From JABIDZ01 sp964619405 (GTDB lineage: Archaea > Iainarchaeota > Iainarchaeia > Iainarchaeales > JAAZKV01): DNA of 64,000 nucleotides. The position numbers and the translations under genes were made by a program. Location of the stretch: NCBI GenBank assembly GCA_964619405.1, contig CAZUCF010000003.1, forward strand, positions 33,039-97,038. The letters run 5' to 3'. Numbering within the stretch: the first letter of the stretch is position 1; each line of letters opens with the position of its first letter. Under the pieces are notes generated by a model. The model saw only the letters and a program-made list of their open reading frames with translations. It had not been told where the DNA came from and ran no database searches. Shown here piece after piece: positions 1 to 10,200 of the stretch.

Positions 1-304
1 ACCTTTTTAATTTCTCCAAATAAAACTTTTTCTCGGCTGAAGAAACAATAGAAAATCTTTTTTGAAGCGAACCCAATCTTTTTCTTGCGGAAGCCAATTC
101 TGTTGATTCAACAGCTCTTTCAGAAGACCCCATTGAAACCCTATTAATTTCTAAAATATTTTCTGTTGCTTTAATTGACTGTTCTTTTTCAAAAATTTGT
201 TTTTTTATTTTTTTTCTTAACATAGAAAGTCTTTCTTTTGAAACTGGTTTTGGTTTTGAAAACAACTTTGCTAAAAAATTTTGTTGAACAGGCCTTGACT
301 TCAT
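1..304 (-). CDS. hypothetical protein, partial (runs off left edge)
   Basis: An open frame of 101 codons starts at an ATG (302-304, minus strand) and is still open at the window edge, so the C-terminus is missing. The visible part is strongly basic and rich in Lys, Arg, Glu and Ser, and looks helical. No signal peptide, membrane segment or catalytic motif is visible. It is transcribed in the same direction as bud32, which begins about 640 bp upstream and ends 51 bp before this start. I do not recognise the family. Confidence 0.6.
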   Translation of the reverse strand, partial: MKSRPVQQNFLAKLFSKPKPVSKERLSMLRKKIKKQIFEKEQSIKATENILEINRVSMGSSERAVESTELASARKRLGSLQKRFSIVSSAEKKFYLEKLKR

Positions 305-355
305 GATAATAACATTCTTCCAATTTTTAATAAATATATGTTTTTCTAACTAACA

Positions 356-940
356 TTATAAATAACGCCCTCTTTTTTCTATTTTTTGCATCCTATCAAT
401 TAATTCTTTACTAGGGTTATAACCAGACATTACTAATTCCCAGCCATTTTTAAGAGAAGAGTGAGTAGCATTAAATGTTTTTTTGAAAACAATTAAATCG
501 GTTGCTATGTCCTCAACTTTTTTTGAAAAAAAACCTAATCCAAAATCAATGAAAACCAATTTGTTAGAATAAATAATATTTGATGTTGTTAAATCACCAT
601 GAATTATTCCAGCACCATGAATTCTTCTTATTTCTTGGCCAGCAACAAAACACAATTCTTTCTTGTCATCAATTATTTCTTTTAACAATTTCCCACTTAT
701 AAATTCCATTATAATCTCGCATTTTTTTTCGTTAACCGAAAATATCTGCGGCACATTTATTTTGTTGAATAATAATTTAATTATTTTTGCCTCACTTTTT
801 GTTCTTTTTATTCTAATAGAATCATCAAGTATTTTATTCCTATACTTTTTGGAAAGCCTTGTTTTTGAAATACTTTTTTTCCCTTGAAAAATTATTTGCT
901 TGACTTCTGCTTCAGCACCAATTCTTTTTAATTTAACCAT
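356..940 (-). CDS. bud32: Kae1-associated serine/threonine kinase Bud32 (KEOPS subunit)
   Basis: This is a small (194 aa) atypical kinase/ATPase of the KEOPS complex, which works with Kae1 in making the t6A modification of ANN-decoding tRNAs. The catalytic loop HGDLTTSN (about residue 114) and the metal-binding DFG equivalent FIDFGLG (about 132) are intact, and the C-terminus ends in the family signature KRGRYL. The length is normal for stand-alone archaeal Bud32; no Kae1 fusion is present and kae1 is not in the window. A TATA-like element (TATTTAAAATA on the minus strand, near 961-971) lies 20-31 bp before the ATG, suggesting a short leader or none. The family call is secure from the motifs. 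Confidence 0.95.
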   Translation of the reverse strand: MVKLKRIGAEAEVKQIIFQGKKSISKTRLSKKYRNKILDDSIRIKRTKSEAKIIKLLFNKINVPQIFSVNEKKCEIIMEFISGKLLKEIIDDKKELCFVAGQEIRRIHGAGIIHGDLTTSNIIYSNKLVFIDFGLGFFSKKVEDIATDLIVFKKTFNATHSSLKNGWELVMSGYNPSKELIDRMQKIEKRGRYL

Positions 941-1016
941 AAAAAAAGAGTCTAACGAATTTATTTTAAATACCTGTTTTGTTAAAAAAATTTTTAAAAA
1001 AAGAATTTTTTTGAAA

Positions 1017-1502
1017 TTAACATGTTTCTCTTATTGAAGCTAGTAATTCTTTTGCAAAAGCATTAATTTCTTTTGTTGTTTCTAATTGGTTTTCACGCAA
1101 CATTGAAACTTCGTTTGGAAGCAAAATCATTGAATTAGCGTTATCAGAGTACTTTGCAGACAAACTCAAATATGAAACAATATTCTTGTATTCTATTGTT
1201 GAACAATGATTTAAAAAATAATTTATTTGTTTTGACTCTTCAAGCGCCCTTGTAAAATAAATAAAGGCTTGTGCTGAAGCAATCTCAAAATCAAGTGCTT
1301 TTGCTAAACTACCATAACTATTGCTTCTTAATAATGAAACTTCATTCAAATAAGAGTTCATTAAATCCAAATTCGGGTTAAAAGAACTTTCAACCGAATA
1401 CTCTTTTTTTAAACGCAAAAAATCGTTTTCATCAACCCCATTATTAATAGTACAACCAAACAAAACAAAGAAAACGATTAATAATGATAATAATTTTTTC
1501 AT
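1017..1502 (-). CDS. small secreted lipoprotein, unknown function
   Basis: This 161 aa protein begins with a lysine pair and a hydrophobic stretch ending in the lipobox-like LFGC (Cys at about residue 17), so it is probably exported and lipid-anchored. The mature part is predicted mainly helical, with a few Cys residues including the last residue. There is no recognisable domain. A much larger lipoprotein at 58292-62113 has the same LFGC signal. It stands alone between bud32 and dnaJ, and its role is unknown. Confidence 0.7.
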   Translation of the reverse strand: MKKLLSLLIVFFVLFGCTINNGVDENDFLRLKKEYSVESSFNPNLDLMNSYLNEVSLLRSNSYGSLAKALDFEIASAQAFIYFTRALEESKQINYFLNHCSTIEYKNIVSYLSLSAKYSDNANSMILLPNEVSMLRENQLETTKEINAFAKELLASIRETC

Positions 1503-1613
1503 TTAAACCATTAAATTAAGAGTCTTTCAAGTATTAAATCTTTTCTTAACAAGCAAACCACAATAATTAAAAAAATTAGTCATTTCATTAAATAAAGAAA
1601 AATGATTTAATTA

Positions 1614-2729
1614 TCAAAAGTTTTCAAAAATTTTTTTGAAAACACTTTTCCTTTTCTTTTTTAGTTCGTCTTCTTTTTGTAATTGTTCTAATAATTCTTT
1701 TTGTTTTTTACTCATTTTTTTTGGTGTTTCAACTATTACTTTTATGTACTCGTCACCAAAATCATTTGAGTTAAGAATTTTTATCCCCTTATTTTTTAAT
1801 CTAAAAATTGTTCCTGTTTGTGTTCCAGCAGGAATCTTTAATTCAGCCGTTCCTTTTAATGTTGGAACTTCTATTGTTGAACCTAATGCTGACTCTGAAA
1901 AAGAAATTGGTATTTCTGCATAAATATCTTCGTCATCTCTTTTAAAAACATCGTGATTTTCAACAAAAATTATTATAAATAAGTCGCCGACACCATCTTT
2001 CCCCTCGTGCCCTTTTCCTTTTAATCTTAAATGGTTACCAGTATTTATTCCAGCTGGTATCTTTAATTTTATTTTTGTTGTTTTGTTTTCTAAACCGTTT
2101 CCATTACAATGAGAACAATTTTTTTCTGCTATTTTTCCTTTACCATGGCATTTTGGGCAAGTTGTTTGAGTTTGAAATATTCCAAAAGGAGTTCTTTGTT
2201 GTCTTATTACACGCCCTTGTCCATTACAAGTAGGGCAGGTTGTTTCTTTACCATCTTCTGCACCAGTACCATTACAAAAAGAACATTTTTCTATTCTCTC
2301 ATAAGAAATAGTTTTTTCTACTCCAAAAACAGCTTCTTCAAAACTAATACTCAAATTCAAACTAATATTTTGACCCAAATCTTTTTTCGTTCTTTTTCTC
2401 GAACCAAATATGTCCCCGAAACCCATTTCACCAAAATTGAATCCAGAAAAAGAGTTGAACAAATCTTCAAAATCAAAATCCATTCCTTGGCCAAAGCCTT
2501 GGTAACCTTGAAAGTTTTTGTAAGCGTCACCATAATTATCATAGTTTTGCTTTTTTTCTGGGTCAGATAATACTTGGTATGCTTCAACTATTTCCTTAAA
2601 TTTTTTTTCTGCTTCAGGGTCCTTTGAAACATCAGGATGAAATTTTTTTGCAAGGTTTTTATAAGCTTTTTTTATTTCTTCTGTTGTCGCACTTTTTTGC
2701 AAGCCCAATACAGAATAATAATCAGTCAT
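1614..2729 (-). CDS. dnaJ: chaperone DnaJ (Hsp40)
   Basis: This is the co-chaperone that delivers substrates to DnaK and stimulates its ATPase. All four DnaJ regions are present: a J domain with the HPD motif (FHPD, about residue 32), a Gly/Phe-rich linker (about 73-110), a zinc domain with four CxxCxGxG-type repeats (about 145-210), and the C-terminal substrate-binding region. The length of 371 aa is typical. It lies downstream of dnaK on the same strand, separated by about 135 bp that hold a hairpin with a T-run, so it may be partly uncoupled. A Shine-Dalgarno-like GGTGT precedes the ATG. Confidence 0.97.
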   Translation of the reverse strand: MTDYYSVLGLQKSATTEEIKKAYKNLAKKFHPDVSKDPEAEKKFKEIVEAYQVLSDPEKKQNYDNYGDAYKNFQGYQGFGQGMDFDFEDLFNSFSGFNFGEMGFGDIFGSRKRTKKDLGQNISLNLSISFEEAVFGVEKTISYERIEKCSFCNGTGAEDGKETTCPTCNGQGRVIRQQRTPFGIFQTQTTCPKCHGKGKIAEKNCSHCNGNGLENKTTKIKLKIPAGINTGNHLRLKGKGHEGKDGVGDLFIIIFVENHDVFKRDDEDIYAEIPISFSESALGSTIEVPTLKGTAELKIPAGTQTGTIFRLKNKGIKILNSNDFGDEYIKVIVETPKKMSKKQKELLEQLQKEDELKKKRKSVFKKIFENF

Positions 2730-2792
2730 TATTTACACCAAAAAATAAAATTCATTAATTTTTCTAAATTATTTTTCCTAAAAATATAAAAA

Positions 2793-2816
2793 AGGTTTAG
2801 CTTGCTTGCCAAACCT
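2793..2816 (-). terminator. stem-loop with T-run between dnaK and dnaJ
   Basis: On the minus strand a 6-bp stem (AGGTTT / AAACCT) encloses a 12-nt loop and is followed at once by a T-rich run. A second palindrome (GTTGAA / TTCAAC) lies just upstream of it. It sits after the dnaK stop and before dnaJ, so it could terminate part of the transcripts or protect the dnaK 3' end. Archaeal terminators usually need only the T-run, so the role of the stem is uncertain. Confidence 0.5.
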
Positions 2817-2863
2817 TTGTTGAATTAATTTCAACTTCCTTTATTTTTAATAATGATTCAATA

Positions 2864-4744
2864 TCATTTTTTAGAATCATTTTTTTCTTCAAATTCTGCA
2901 TCAACAACTTTATCATCTCCTTGTGCTGCTTTGCCATCACCAGACGAAGTATTATTTTTACTATCGCTCGGCCCAGCGTTTTGTTGTTTGTTTTGTGCTT
3001 GCTGGTAAACTTGTGAACCAATTTCTTGTAATATCTTGTTTAACGAATCCATTTTTTGTTTTACTTGTTCAGAATTCTTTGGTTCTTTCTTTATTTCTTC
3101 TTTTAATTCATTTAAACTTGATTGTATTTTATTTTTTTTCTCGTCATCCAATTTGTCTTTTAATTCTTCCAACATTTTTTCTGTACTATATATTGTTGCG
3201 TCTGCTTGATTAAATATTTCTATTTCTTGTTTTATTTTCTCATCTTCTTTTGCGTGTTCTTCAGCCTCTTTCTTCATTTTTTCTATTTCCTCGTCATTGA
3301 GCTTTGTTGACGCAACTATTTTTATACTCTGTTCTTTTCCCGTACCATTATCTTTTGCTGAAACATTTACTATCCCGTTTGCATCAATATCAAATGTTAC
3401 TTCAATTTGCGGCATTCCTCTTGGGGCAGGCAATATTCCTGTTAATTGGAATCGTCCCAAACTCTTATTGTCTTTTGCTAATGGTCTTTCTCCTTGCAAA
3501 ACATGAATATCAACTGTTGTTTGATTGTCAGCTGCTGTAGAAAATATTTGTGATTTTTTTGTTGGAATAGTTGTGTTCCTATCAATCAATTTTGTTGATA
3601 CACCACCAAGAGTTTCTATTCCTAAACTTAAAGGTGTTACATCTAACAACAAAACATCTTTTACTTCACCACTTAGAACTCCTGCTTGTATTGCTGCGCC
3701 CATTGCAACACACTCCATTGGGTCAATTCCTCTTTCAGGCTCTAAACCAGTAACTTTTTTTACAAATTCTTGTAGAACAGGCATTCTTGTTGGACCACCA
3801 ACAAGTATTACTTTTGATAATTCAGCAGCAGTTATTTTAGCATCAGCTAATGCTTGTGTAATTGGTTTTTCGCACCTTTGAATTATTGGTCTTACCAATT
3901 CTTCTAATTTTGCTCTATTAATTTTCATGTTCAAATGTTTTGGGCCACTAGAGTCAGCTGTTACGTAAGGCAAGTTAATATCTGTTTCAATTGTTGTTGA
4001 TAATTCTATCTTTGCTTTTTCAGTTGCTTCTCTTAGTCTTTGCATTGCCATACTATCTTTTGATAAGTCAACACCTTCTTTTGTCTTGAATTCTTTTATT
4101 ATGTAGTCTAACAATAATTCGTCCATGTCTGTCCCGCCTAATTCTGTGTCCCCCGAAGTTGATTTTACTTCAAAGACACCATCACCTAGTTCCATTATTG
4201 TTACATCTAGTGTTCCTCCACCAAAATCAAATACTAGTATTTTCGAATCGCCTTTTTTATCTAAACCATATGCTAGTGAAGCAGCAGTTGGCTCATTAAT
4301 AATTCTTATTACTTCTAAACCAGCGATTGCACCAGCATCTTTTGTTGCTTGTCTTTGGTTATCATCAAAATAAGCTGGAACAGTTATAACAGCTTTTTCT
4401 ACTTTGTCACCTAAATAAGATTCAGCATCTTTTTTTATTTTTTGTAATATGAAAGAAGATATTTGTTGTGGAGAATATTCTTTTCCACTTGCTTTGAATT
4501 TAAAATCTTTACCCATTTTTCTTTTTGCTTTTATAATAGTGTTTTCAGGGTTACTAATTGCTTGTCTTCTTGCTGGTTCACCAACAAGCATTTTACCATC
4601 TTTTGTAAATGCTACAACACTTGGAAACGCTTTACCATAAACCGTGTTACCTTCTGCAGAAGGAATTATTTTTGGTTTTCCCCCTTCTAAAACTGCTGCA
4701 GCACTATTTGATGTTCCTAAATCTATTCCTATTATCTTACTCAT
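2864..4744 (-). CDS. dnaK: chaperone DnaK (Hsp70)
   Basis: This is an ATP-dependent Hsp70 chaperone of 626 aa. The N-terminal ATPase domain shows GIDLGTSNS, the phosphate motif VFDFGGGTLDV and VGGPTRMP. The substrate-binding domain and a helical lid follow, with a flexible Gln/Asn/Gly-rich tail ending in VDAEFEE, as in bacterial-type DnaK. I chose ATG 4744 (MSKIIGIDLG) because GAGGTG lies 5 nt upstream of it; an ATG two codons earlier would overlap that site. It follows grpE on the same strand by 87 bp. DnaK systems in archaea are considered to come from bacteria. Confidence 0.98.
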   Translation of the reverse strand: MSKIIGIDLGTSNSAAAVLEGGKPKIIPSAEGNTVYGKAFPSVVAFTKDGKMLVGEPARRQAISNPENTIIKAKRKMGKDFKFKASGKEYSPQQISSFILQKIKKDAESYLGDKVEKAVITVPAYFDDNQRQATKDAGAIAGLEVIRIINEPTAASLAYGLDKKGDSKILVFDFGGGTLDVTIMELGDGVFEVKSTSGDTELGGTDMDELLLDYIIKEFKTKEGVDLSKDSMAMQRLREATEKAKIELSTTIETDINLPYVTADSSGPKHLNMKINRAKLEELVRPIIQRCEKPITQALADAKITAAELSKVILVGGPTRMPVLQEFVKKVTGLEPERGIDPMECVAMGAAIQAGVLSGEVKDVLLLDVTPLSLGIETLGGVSTKLIDRNTTIPTKKSQIFSTAADNQTTVDIHVLQGERPLAKDNKSLGRFQLTGILPAPRGMPQIEVTFDIDANGIVNVSAKDNGTGKEQSIKIVASTKLNDEEIEKMKKEAEEHAKEDEKIKQEIEIFNQADATIYSTEKMLEELKDKLDDEKKNKIQSSLNELKEEIKKEPKNSEQVKQKMDSLNKILQEIGSQVYQQAQNKQQNAGPSDSKNNTSSGDGKAAQGDDKVVDAEFEEKNDSKK

Positions 4745-4831
4745 AATCACACCTCTAAAAATTATTTTTTAATTTTGAATTAAATTCAAAAAATTAATAA
4801 CAACCTCGCATTTATTACAATTCAAATTATC

Positions 4832-5566
4832 TTAAACTTCATTTTCACCAAATTTTTTTTCAATACCATCATTATTTATTTTATTAATATTATTTTCATT
4901 AAATTCTTCTTTTTTATCATCATTTATTTTATTAATATTATTTTCATCTTCTTTTTCATTAATTTCATTTTTACTTTTTTTGTTTTCTTTGTTTTTTTCA
5001 ATTTCTTCAATTTTATTATTTACACTATCTTTATTTTCATAATTGAAATCATTTTTCTTTAATTCTTTTTCATCAAAATCATTTTTTTGATTTAATAAAT
5101 TGTTAATACTTATTTTTGTTGTTCGCAAAACTTTGTTTTTTAATTTGTAACCTGTTGAGAGTACTTGTACTACTTGGCCTTCTTTTAAATTATTATTTGA
5201 TTCTTGCATTAAACAATCCATTATTTCGTGGTCGAAATTGTCTCCAACATTAACTTCTATTTTACTCAAACCATTTTTTCTTAATATTAAAAATAATTGT
5301 TCGTATATTTGAACAAAATCTTTGTTGTGTTTTAAACCTAATTCAAGTGAATCTAGTACTGGTAACAATTCTTCAATTGTTTGGGCTAAAACATATTCTT
5401 TGAAATCACAATTTTGTTTTTCAACTCTTTTTTGAAAATTCTCAAATTCTGCTTGAACTCTTTTCAAATCATTTGTTAATTCAATAATTCTTTTTTGTTC
5501 TTGGGTTTCTTCTTTTTCAACACTATCCTTTTGAGGCATTGTTTTCGTTGACTTGTTTTTATCCAT
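4832..5566 (-). CDS. grpE: nucleotide exchange factor GrpE with long low-complexity C-terminal tail
   Basis: GrpE exchanges ADP for ATP on DnaK. Residues about 25-160 contain the coiled coil and the beta domain, ending in the typical segment VLSTGYKLKNKVLR. The protein is 244 aa, longer than usual because about 85 residues are added after the beta domain. That tail is rich in Asn, Lys, Glu and Asp and contains an imperfect repeat around ENNINKIN; the DNA repeat is visible near 4870-4950. GrpE proteins usually carry disordered extensions at the N-terminus, so a tail here is unusual. It is the first gene of grpE-dnaK-dnaJ, and its TATA-like element lies near 5591-5600. Confidence 0.93.
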   Translation of the reverse strand: MDKNKSTKTMPQKDSVEKEETQEQKRIIELTNDLKRVQAEFENFQKRVEKQNCDFKEYVLAQTIEELLPVLDSLELGLKHNKDFVQIYEQLFLILRKNGLSKIEVNVGDNFDHEIMDCLMQESNNNLKEGQVVQVLSTGYKLKNKVLRTTKISINNLLNQKNDFDEKELKKNDFNYENKDSVNNKIEEIEKNKENKKSKNEINEKEDENNINKINDDKKEEFNENNINKINNDGIEKKFGENEV

Positions 5567-5607
5567 AATATTAAAAGCAACCCAATTCTTTTTAAATTTT
5601 ATCTAAC

Positions 5608-5650
5608 TTTGTCTAAAATATTTAAACTTTTTAAGTATTATTTAGACAAA
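5608..5650. promoter_or_regulatory. inverted repeat, candidate heat-shock operator
   Basis: Perfect 10-bp half-sites TTTGTCTAAA (5608-5617) and TTTAGACAAA (5641-5650) are separated by 23 bp. They sit between the two divergent start codons of grpE (5566) and the winged-helix regulator (5681), each half-site just upstream of a TATA-like box (5591-5600 minus, 5651-5660 plus). This is where an autoregulating repressor or activator would bind. That the adjacent regulator is the ligand is inference. Confidence 0.6.
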
Positions 5651-5660
5651 CTTATAAATT
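5651..5660 (+). promoter_or_regulatory. TATA box of the winged-helix regulator gene
   Basis: CTTATAAATT lies 21-30 bp upstream of the ATG at 5681, the spacing expected for an archaeal TATA box driving a leaderless transcript. It directly abuts the right half-site of the inverted repeat. Confidence 0.55.
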
Positions 5661-5680
5661 GTTTGATTTTTTATTGTGTA

Positions 5681-6172
5681 ATGAGTAACGAGTTAATTTT
5701 GAATGAAAAGAGTAAGTTACCAGTTGTTAAAGGCACACCCGTTAAAAACTTATTCAAAAAAAGCAATACTATTACTATTTCAAAGATAGCCATGCCCGAA
5801 AGCAATAATTTTGATGACAAACTGGCTTGGTTGTGCGCAAGCACTGGTTTTTTTGAGAATATTGATAAAAACAAGAATGCTGCTCGAATTTTTAAAGAAA
5901 TTTTTTTAGCAGGAACAATAGGACAAATAGTTACAAGCACAACAATATCAGAAAGAATTGGTATGAGTAGAGGAAGCACAATAAACCATTTGAACAGACT
6001 AGTAAAATCTGGTTTGATTGAAAAAGCAGGAAAATATTATTTTACTAGACAAAAAACAATGTTGGGGATTATTGAAGAAATAGAGGATGATGTGCTACAC
6101 TCTTTTTTAAGAATGAAAAAAATCGCAAAAGAAATTGATTCCAAAACAAGCCAAGTAATAAATATGAAATAA
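5681..6172 (+). CDS. winged helix-turn-helix transcriptional regulator
   Basis: This 163 aa protein has a central winged-helix domain (about residues 65-130) with the recognition segment RIGMSRGSTINHLNRLVKSG and a wing ending in YYFTRQKT, resembling ArsR/MarR-like archaeal regulators. The N-terminal 50 residues are of unknown fold and the C-terminus is a helix. I chose ATG 5681 over the upstream start at 5609 because the TATA box lies between them. It is divergent from grpE-dnaK-dnaJ and shares the palindromic intergenic region, so control of the chaperone operon and of itself is likely but inferred. Confidence 0.8.
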   Translation: MSNELILNEKSKLPVVKGTPVKNLFKKSNTITISKIAMPESNNFDDKLAWLCASTGFFENIDKNKNAARIFKEIFLAGTIGQIVTSTTISERIGMSRGSTINHLNRLVKSGLIEKAGKYYFTRQKTMLGIIEEIEDDVLHSFLRMKKIAKEIDSKTSQVINMK

Positions 6173-6228
6173 AAAAAAATAAATATTATAAAATAAAAAC
6201 TAATTATAACACAAATAATAAAACTTGG

Positions 6229-7239
6229 TTACTTTGTTTTGTTAAAATAATCCTTGAAATGATTTTCAATTTCATTAATTGTTTTTGATAAAGCGAATTT
6301 GTTTCTCAATTTTTTTGCACCAACAAAATTTTTTGCTAAAAAAATAAAATAACCCCTAATATCATTTATGCCAAGAGAAAAATCTTTTGCTAATTCAATA
6401 TAACGCGAACCCTCTAAAAAAATATCTTTCGAACTTCTTTCCAAAACGGTTTTATTTAATTGCATAGATTTTGATTTTAAATTATTAACAATTTTTTTAC
6501 TTTTTTGTTTTTCAAATTGTTTTATTTGTTTAAACAAAAACGCGTTGCCTATTGCACTTCTACCAATCATAACAAAATCACAATTGGTTTCCTTTTTCAT
6601 TTTAATATAATCTTCTAAATTATTAATATCACCATTCCCAATTATTGGAACTTTGCTCTGTTCTTTTAATTTTTTTATTTTTTTCCAATTCGTTTTTCCA
6701 CCATACCCTTGTTTTCCTAACCTCGCATGCAAGCAAATAGCATTAACACCAGCTTTTTCAGCTTCTCTTGCAACCTCTAAAAAATTTTCTTTTTCTAAGC
6801 CCAAACGCATTTTTATGGTAACCGGTTTTTTTGTTGAATTTTTCATTTCTTTTATTATATCTCTAACTAATACAGGAAATTGCATTATGTAGCAACCATA
6901 TTTTCCTTTTACTGCTTTTGGGACACTACACCCCGCGTTTAAATCATAACCCGCAAAATTATTTAGCAAAGGGTTATTTTCTATAATAGAAATTGCTTGT
7001 GAAAAATCTTTTGGTTTACTACCAAACAATTGCAAAAAAACTGGTTTTTCTTTTTTATTAACAAACAACATTTTTTTTGTTTTGTTATTCTTGTGAATAA
7101 TTGATTTGCAAGAAATTAGTTCAGTGTATTGTAATGAAGAACCATGTTCTTTGCAAAGAGTTCTAAAAGCAATATTAGTAAAATCGGCCATTGGAGCAAG
7201 AAAAGCACCTTTCTCTATTTTTAAAGAACCTATTTTCAT
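6229..7239 (-). CDS. dus: tRNA-dihydrouridine synthase
   Basis: This FMN enzyme reduces uridine to dihydrouridine in the tRNA D-loop. The TIM-barrel start APMADFTNIAFR, the catalytic cysteine region NAGCSVPK (about residue 109), the phosphate-binding segments IIGNGDI and MIGRSAIGN, and KMRLG are visible. The length of 336 aa is normal. The gene stands alone on the minus strand, convergent with the regulator at 5681-6172. Which D-loop position it modifies cannot be told from sequence. Confidence 0.95.
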   Translation of the reverse strand: MKIGSLKIEKGAFLAPMADFTNIAFRTLCKEHGSSLQYTELISCKSIIHKNNKTKKMLFVNKKEKPVFLQLFGSKPKDFSQAISIIENNPLLNNFAGYDLNAGCSVPKAVKGKYGCYIMQFPVLVRDIIKEMKNSTKKPVTIKMRLGLEKENFLEVAREAEKAGVNAICLHARLGKQGYGGKTNWKKIKKLKEQSKVPIIGNGDINNLEDYIKMKKETNCDFVMIGRSAIGNAFLFKQIKQFEKQKSKKIVNNLKSKSMQLNKTVLERSSKDIFLEGSRYIELAKDFSLGINDIRGYFIFLAKNFVGAKKLRNKFALSKTINEIENHFKDYFNKTK

Positions 7240-7296
7240 AAATAATATTTAAATCAAAAGGTTTAACAAAATGGCCAAATAATTTTTTACACAAAT

Positions 7297-10200
7297 CTAT
7301 TCAACAATGGTTTTAGCAGAAGGATATTCAATATCATTTGAATCTTTTGTGTATTCTAAAAGCGTGTTTGAATTCAAAACAAGTAAAGTATTGTATTCGT
7401 CAGCAGCAAAGTACTTTCCTTCTGCCACAAAATCAGGCGGCCACATTGTCGCCGAAACACTATCTCCTTGTTCGAAAGGCGTGCTATCATAATCTTGAGA
7501 ACACCCAACTTTGGTTTTCAATTTTGTAATAGTCTGGCCATTATAATCTTTTGCAAAAATACTTGTTGCTTCCCCATACAACCCATAATAAGATGTGGAC
7601 CCAAACCCAGCAGTACTTGTATTTTGAATTGGTGCATGATAAGTATGATCAACATTATAACACATTCTTCCACGTGTATAACCATCATTTACATAGTCGG
7701 TATAAACTTTATGCAATGGTGATTCAAGAATAACCCAGTATAAATTTTTTGATGGTTTTACCTTTATAACTTTTGTAATTGTTAAATTTTCTTTGTCTCG
7801 CAAGTCAAATATTTCTTGTTTTTCAATGAATTCTAAACCAGAATTTAGTCTTAGTGTTTTTGGATATCCTTCTTCATCAACCATAAACCAAATGTTTCCA
7901 TTAATATCAATAAAATCAACTTCGTTTTGTTTGTAAATGACATCAATTTTACTTCTTTCATATTTATTTTGTTTTACATAATTTTCTTTTGAATTATTTA
8001 GAGTATAAACTTTTTTTCTTTCAAGAACACACCCATCATCTATATCAACTTCAGAAATACAAGGAACAATGTTTCCGTCAATAATTTTCATTTTTGTTTC
8101 TCCAACACAATCAATTTCTTTACCTGCTACTTTTATTGCATAAACAGAACTTCCATCAATTTCTTTTATCCAATAATTTCCTTGGTCATCTTTTAATGGG
8201 CTTGAGTATTTTTCATCAAATTTGCAATCAATCAAATTAATCTTTTTCATGTCCTCTATTATGTCATTAATATTTGTGTTGTTATCCAATTGTTCAGGTG
8301 CAGGTGTTCTTGCAAAACAAGCATTTCTTTGATCCTCATCAGGAATAGGAACACAATAATTAGCATCAGCATAATACTGTGCAAGATTTCTTAGAACAAA
8401 AGTTAAATCATAATCACGCAGATTTTTGTTTAATATATTTTCCAAATTGTATTCTGCAAGAATTTCCTTATTTTTGTCAACCACTTTTATACAAGCAATT
8501 CCCGCATAATAATCAAACGGAAAAGAATCATAACAAGGATCAATATAATTATAGTGTTTTGCAATATTTAGAAGAATTTTTGCTTTATCTTTTACATTAA
8601 TATTAAGGCTATTTGTAAAACTGAGCGCATCTTTACTAAACAAACCAGTAAAAGAATCAAAATTTGTTATACAAGAAGAAATCTTTAAAACATCATTCCC
8701 CCATAGTTTACAATTTTCTAAAGAAAATCCATTAACATCGATTGAATCTGAAGGGAAATTAAAATTAATTGGATTTGAAGGGATATTATTCACTGACAAA
8801 AAAGCTAAATTAACAGGGGCAATAACTTGAACTGTTTTTTCCTTATTTAAATCTTCTAAATTTATTTTAAAAGAATTAAAGCCTTGAGGGGATTTTATAA
8901 CTAATTCATAATTATCAAATTCAGTAAAGATAAAGTCACCATACTTCCAATTTGTATCAAGAACTTTTATTGTTTCATTTAAACTCGATGCCAGAATTAA
9001 ACCAGTTGGCACAATAGTCAAAGGAGGACCAGAATTAATTGTAACAAATTCAGGAATACTTCCAATTTGATTAGGATCTATTCTCCAATAAACATAAGGA
9101 GAATTTTCCGGTTGCCATGCCCCCCATCCATTAATATTTTCTGTAATATGTTCCAATGAAGACCCCATAACCCCATAACCAATCCCATTTTCAGAAATCA
9201 ATCCCGCATGCTCATCATTAACCACAATATCACCCGGCAGAGGCATTTCATTTGGAGCTAATCTTCTTAACCCTGGCAATTCTTGAGCAGAATTAAATAC
9301 ATTTACAGTATAGGCGGGCAAATAATATCCAACTGTCTCGCCAAAAAAATCTATTGCAGGCGAACTAGAAAAAGGTAAATTAACCCCCCAACCAGAGTAA
9401 ATATCATAAGGAAATAAATTACATTTGTACCCAAAAAAAGGATGATTATACACTGATTGATGAGCCCACCCCAAAGAACCTTCATAATATTTTGCTAAGA
9501 TAGTAAATAACGCCCCATAAGCAAATTCTTCAGAAGATAAATTTTTTAAATTTGCCAGAATTTGAGGAGAATAATCTAATGAATACATACTTAAAACATC
9601 TATTAATTTTTGTAAAGCCTCACTACCCCCACCACTATTTTTAAAATCATTAAATGCATTTACCAAATGATCAAAAACAACATCTTTGTTTAATCCTGCA
9701 ACAAGGCTACCAAAACTTTTTTTTGGCCAAATATTAAATGATTTAAATTTTATAGAAATTCTTGGCGCTGGCTTGTCCGCATTCCACCACGAATGCACTT
9801 TAGACATTTCCCCCACATACTTGCATTTTCCGTTCGCACAAACTTTTTTTGCAATTCCTTCTTGTACCCAAATTCCTTTTGTTTCATTAAAATACCATAA
9901 AGGCATTTGGTTTGGAGCATTGTTTTGTTGTGCTTCATCTATTTGGAAAGTTATTTTTGCACTTGTCCCATTTTTAAAATCCAAATTGTTTCCTTTTTCG
10001 TCTTGAGCAATTATTTTTGCAAAACCATAACTAACAAAAGCAGTTTCTAATCCGTTCTCATCTATCCCTTCAAGTTCTCCTGGAAAATATTGCATGTCTC
10101 CTTGTGTGTTAGGATTAAAACCAGTTACAGATAATTCAGCTTCTTCTGGAACAATATTTGTACCAAGTATTACCAAGTCTTCACCATTTAATTCTACTTC

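Noticed and set aside
4125..4690. Plus-strand ORFs within dnaK
   Set aside because: They are antisense frames of a full-length, strongly conserved chaperone gene.
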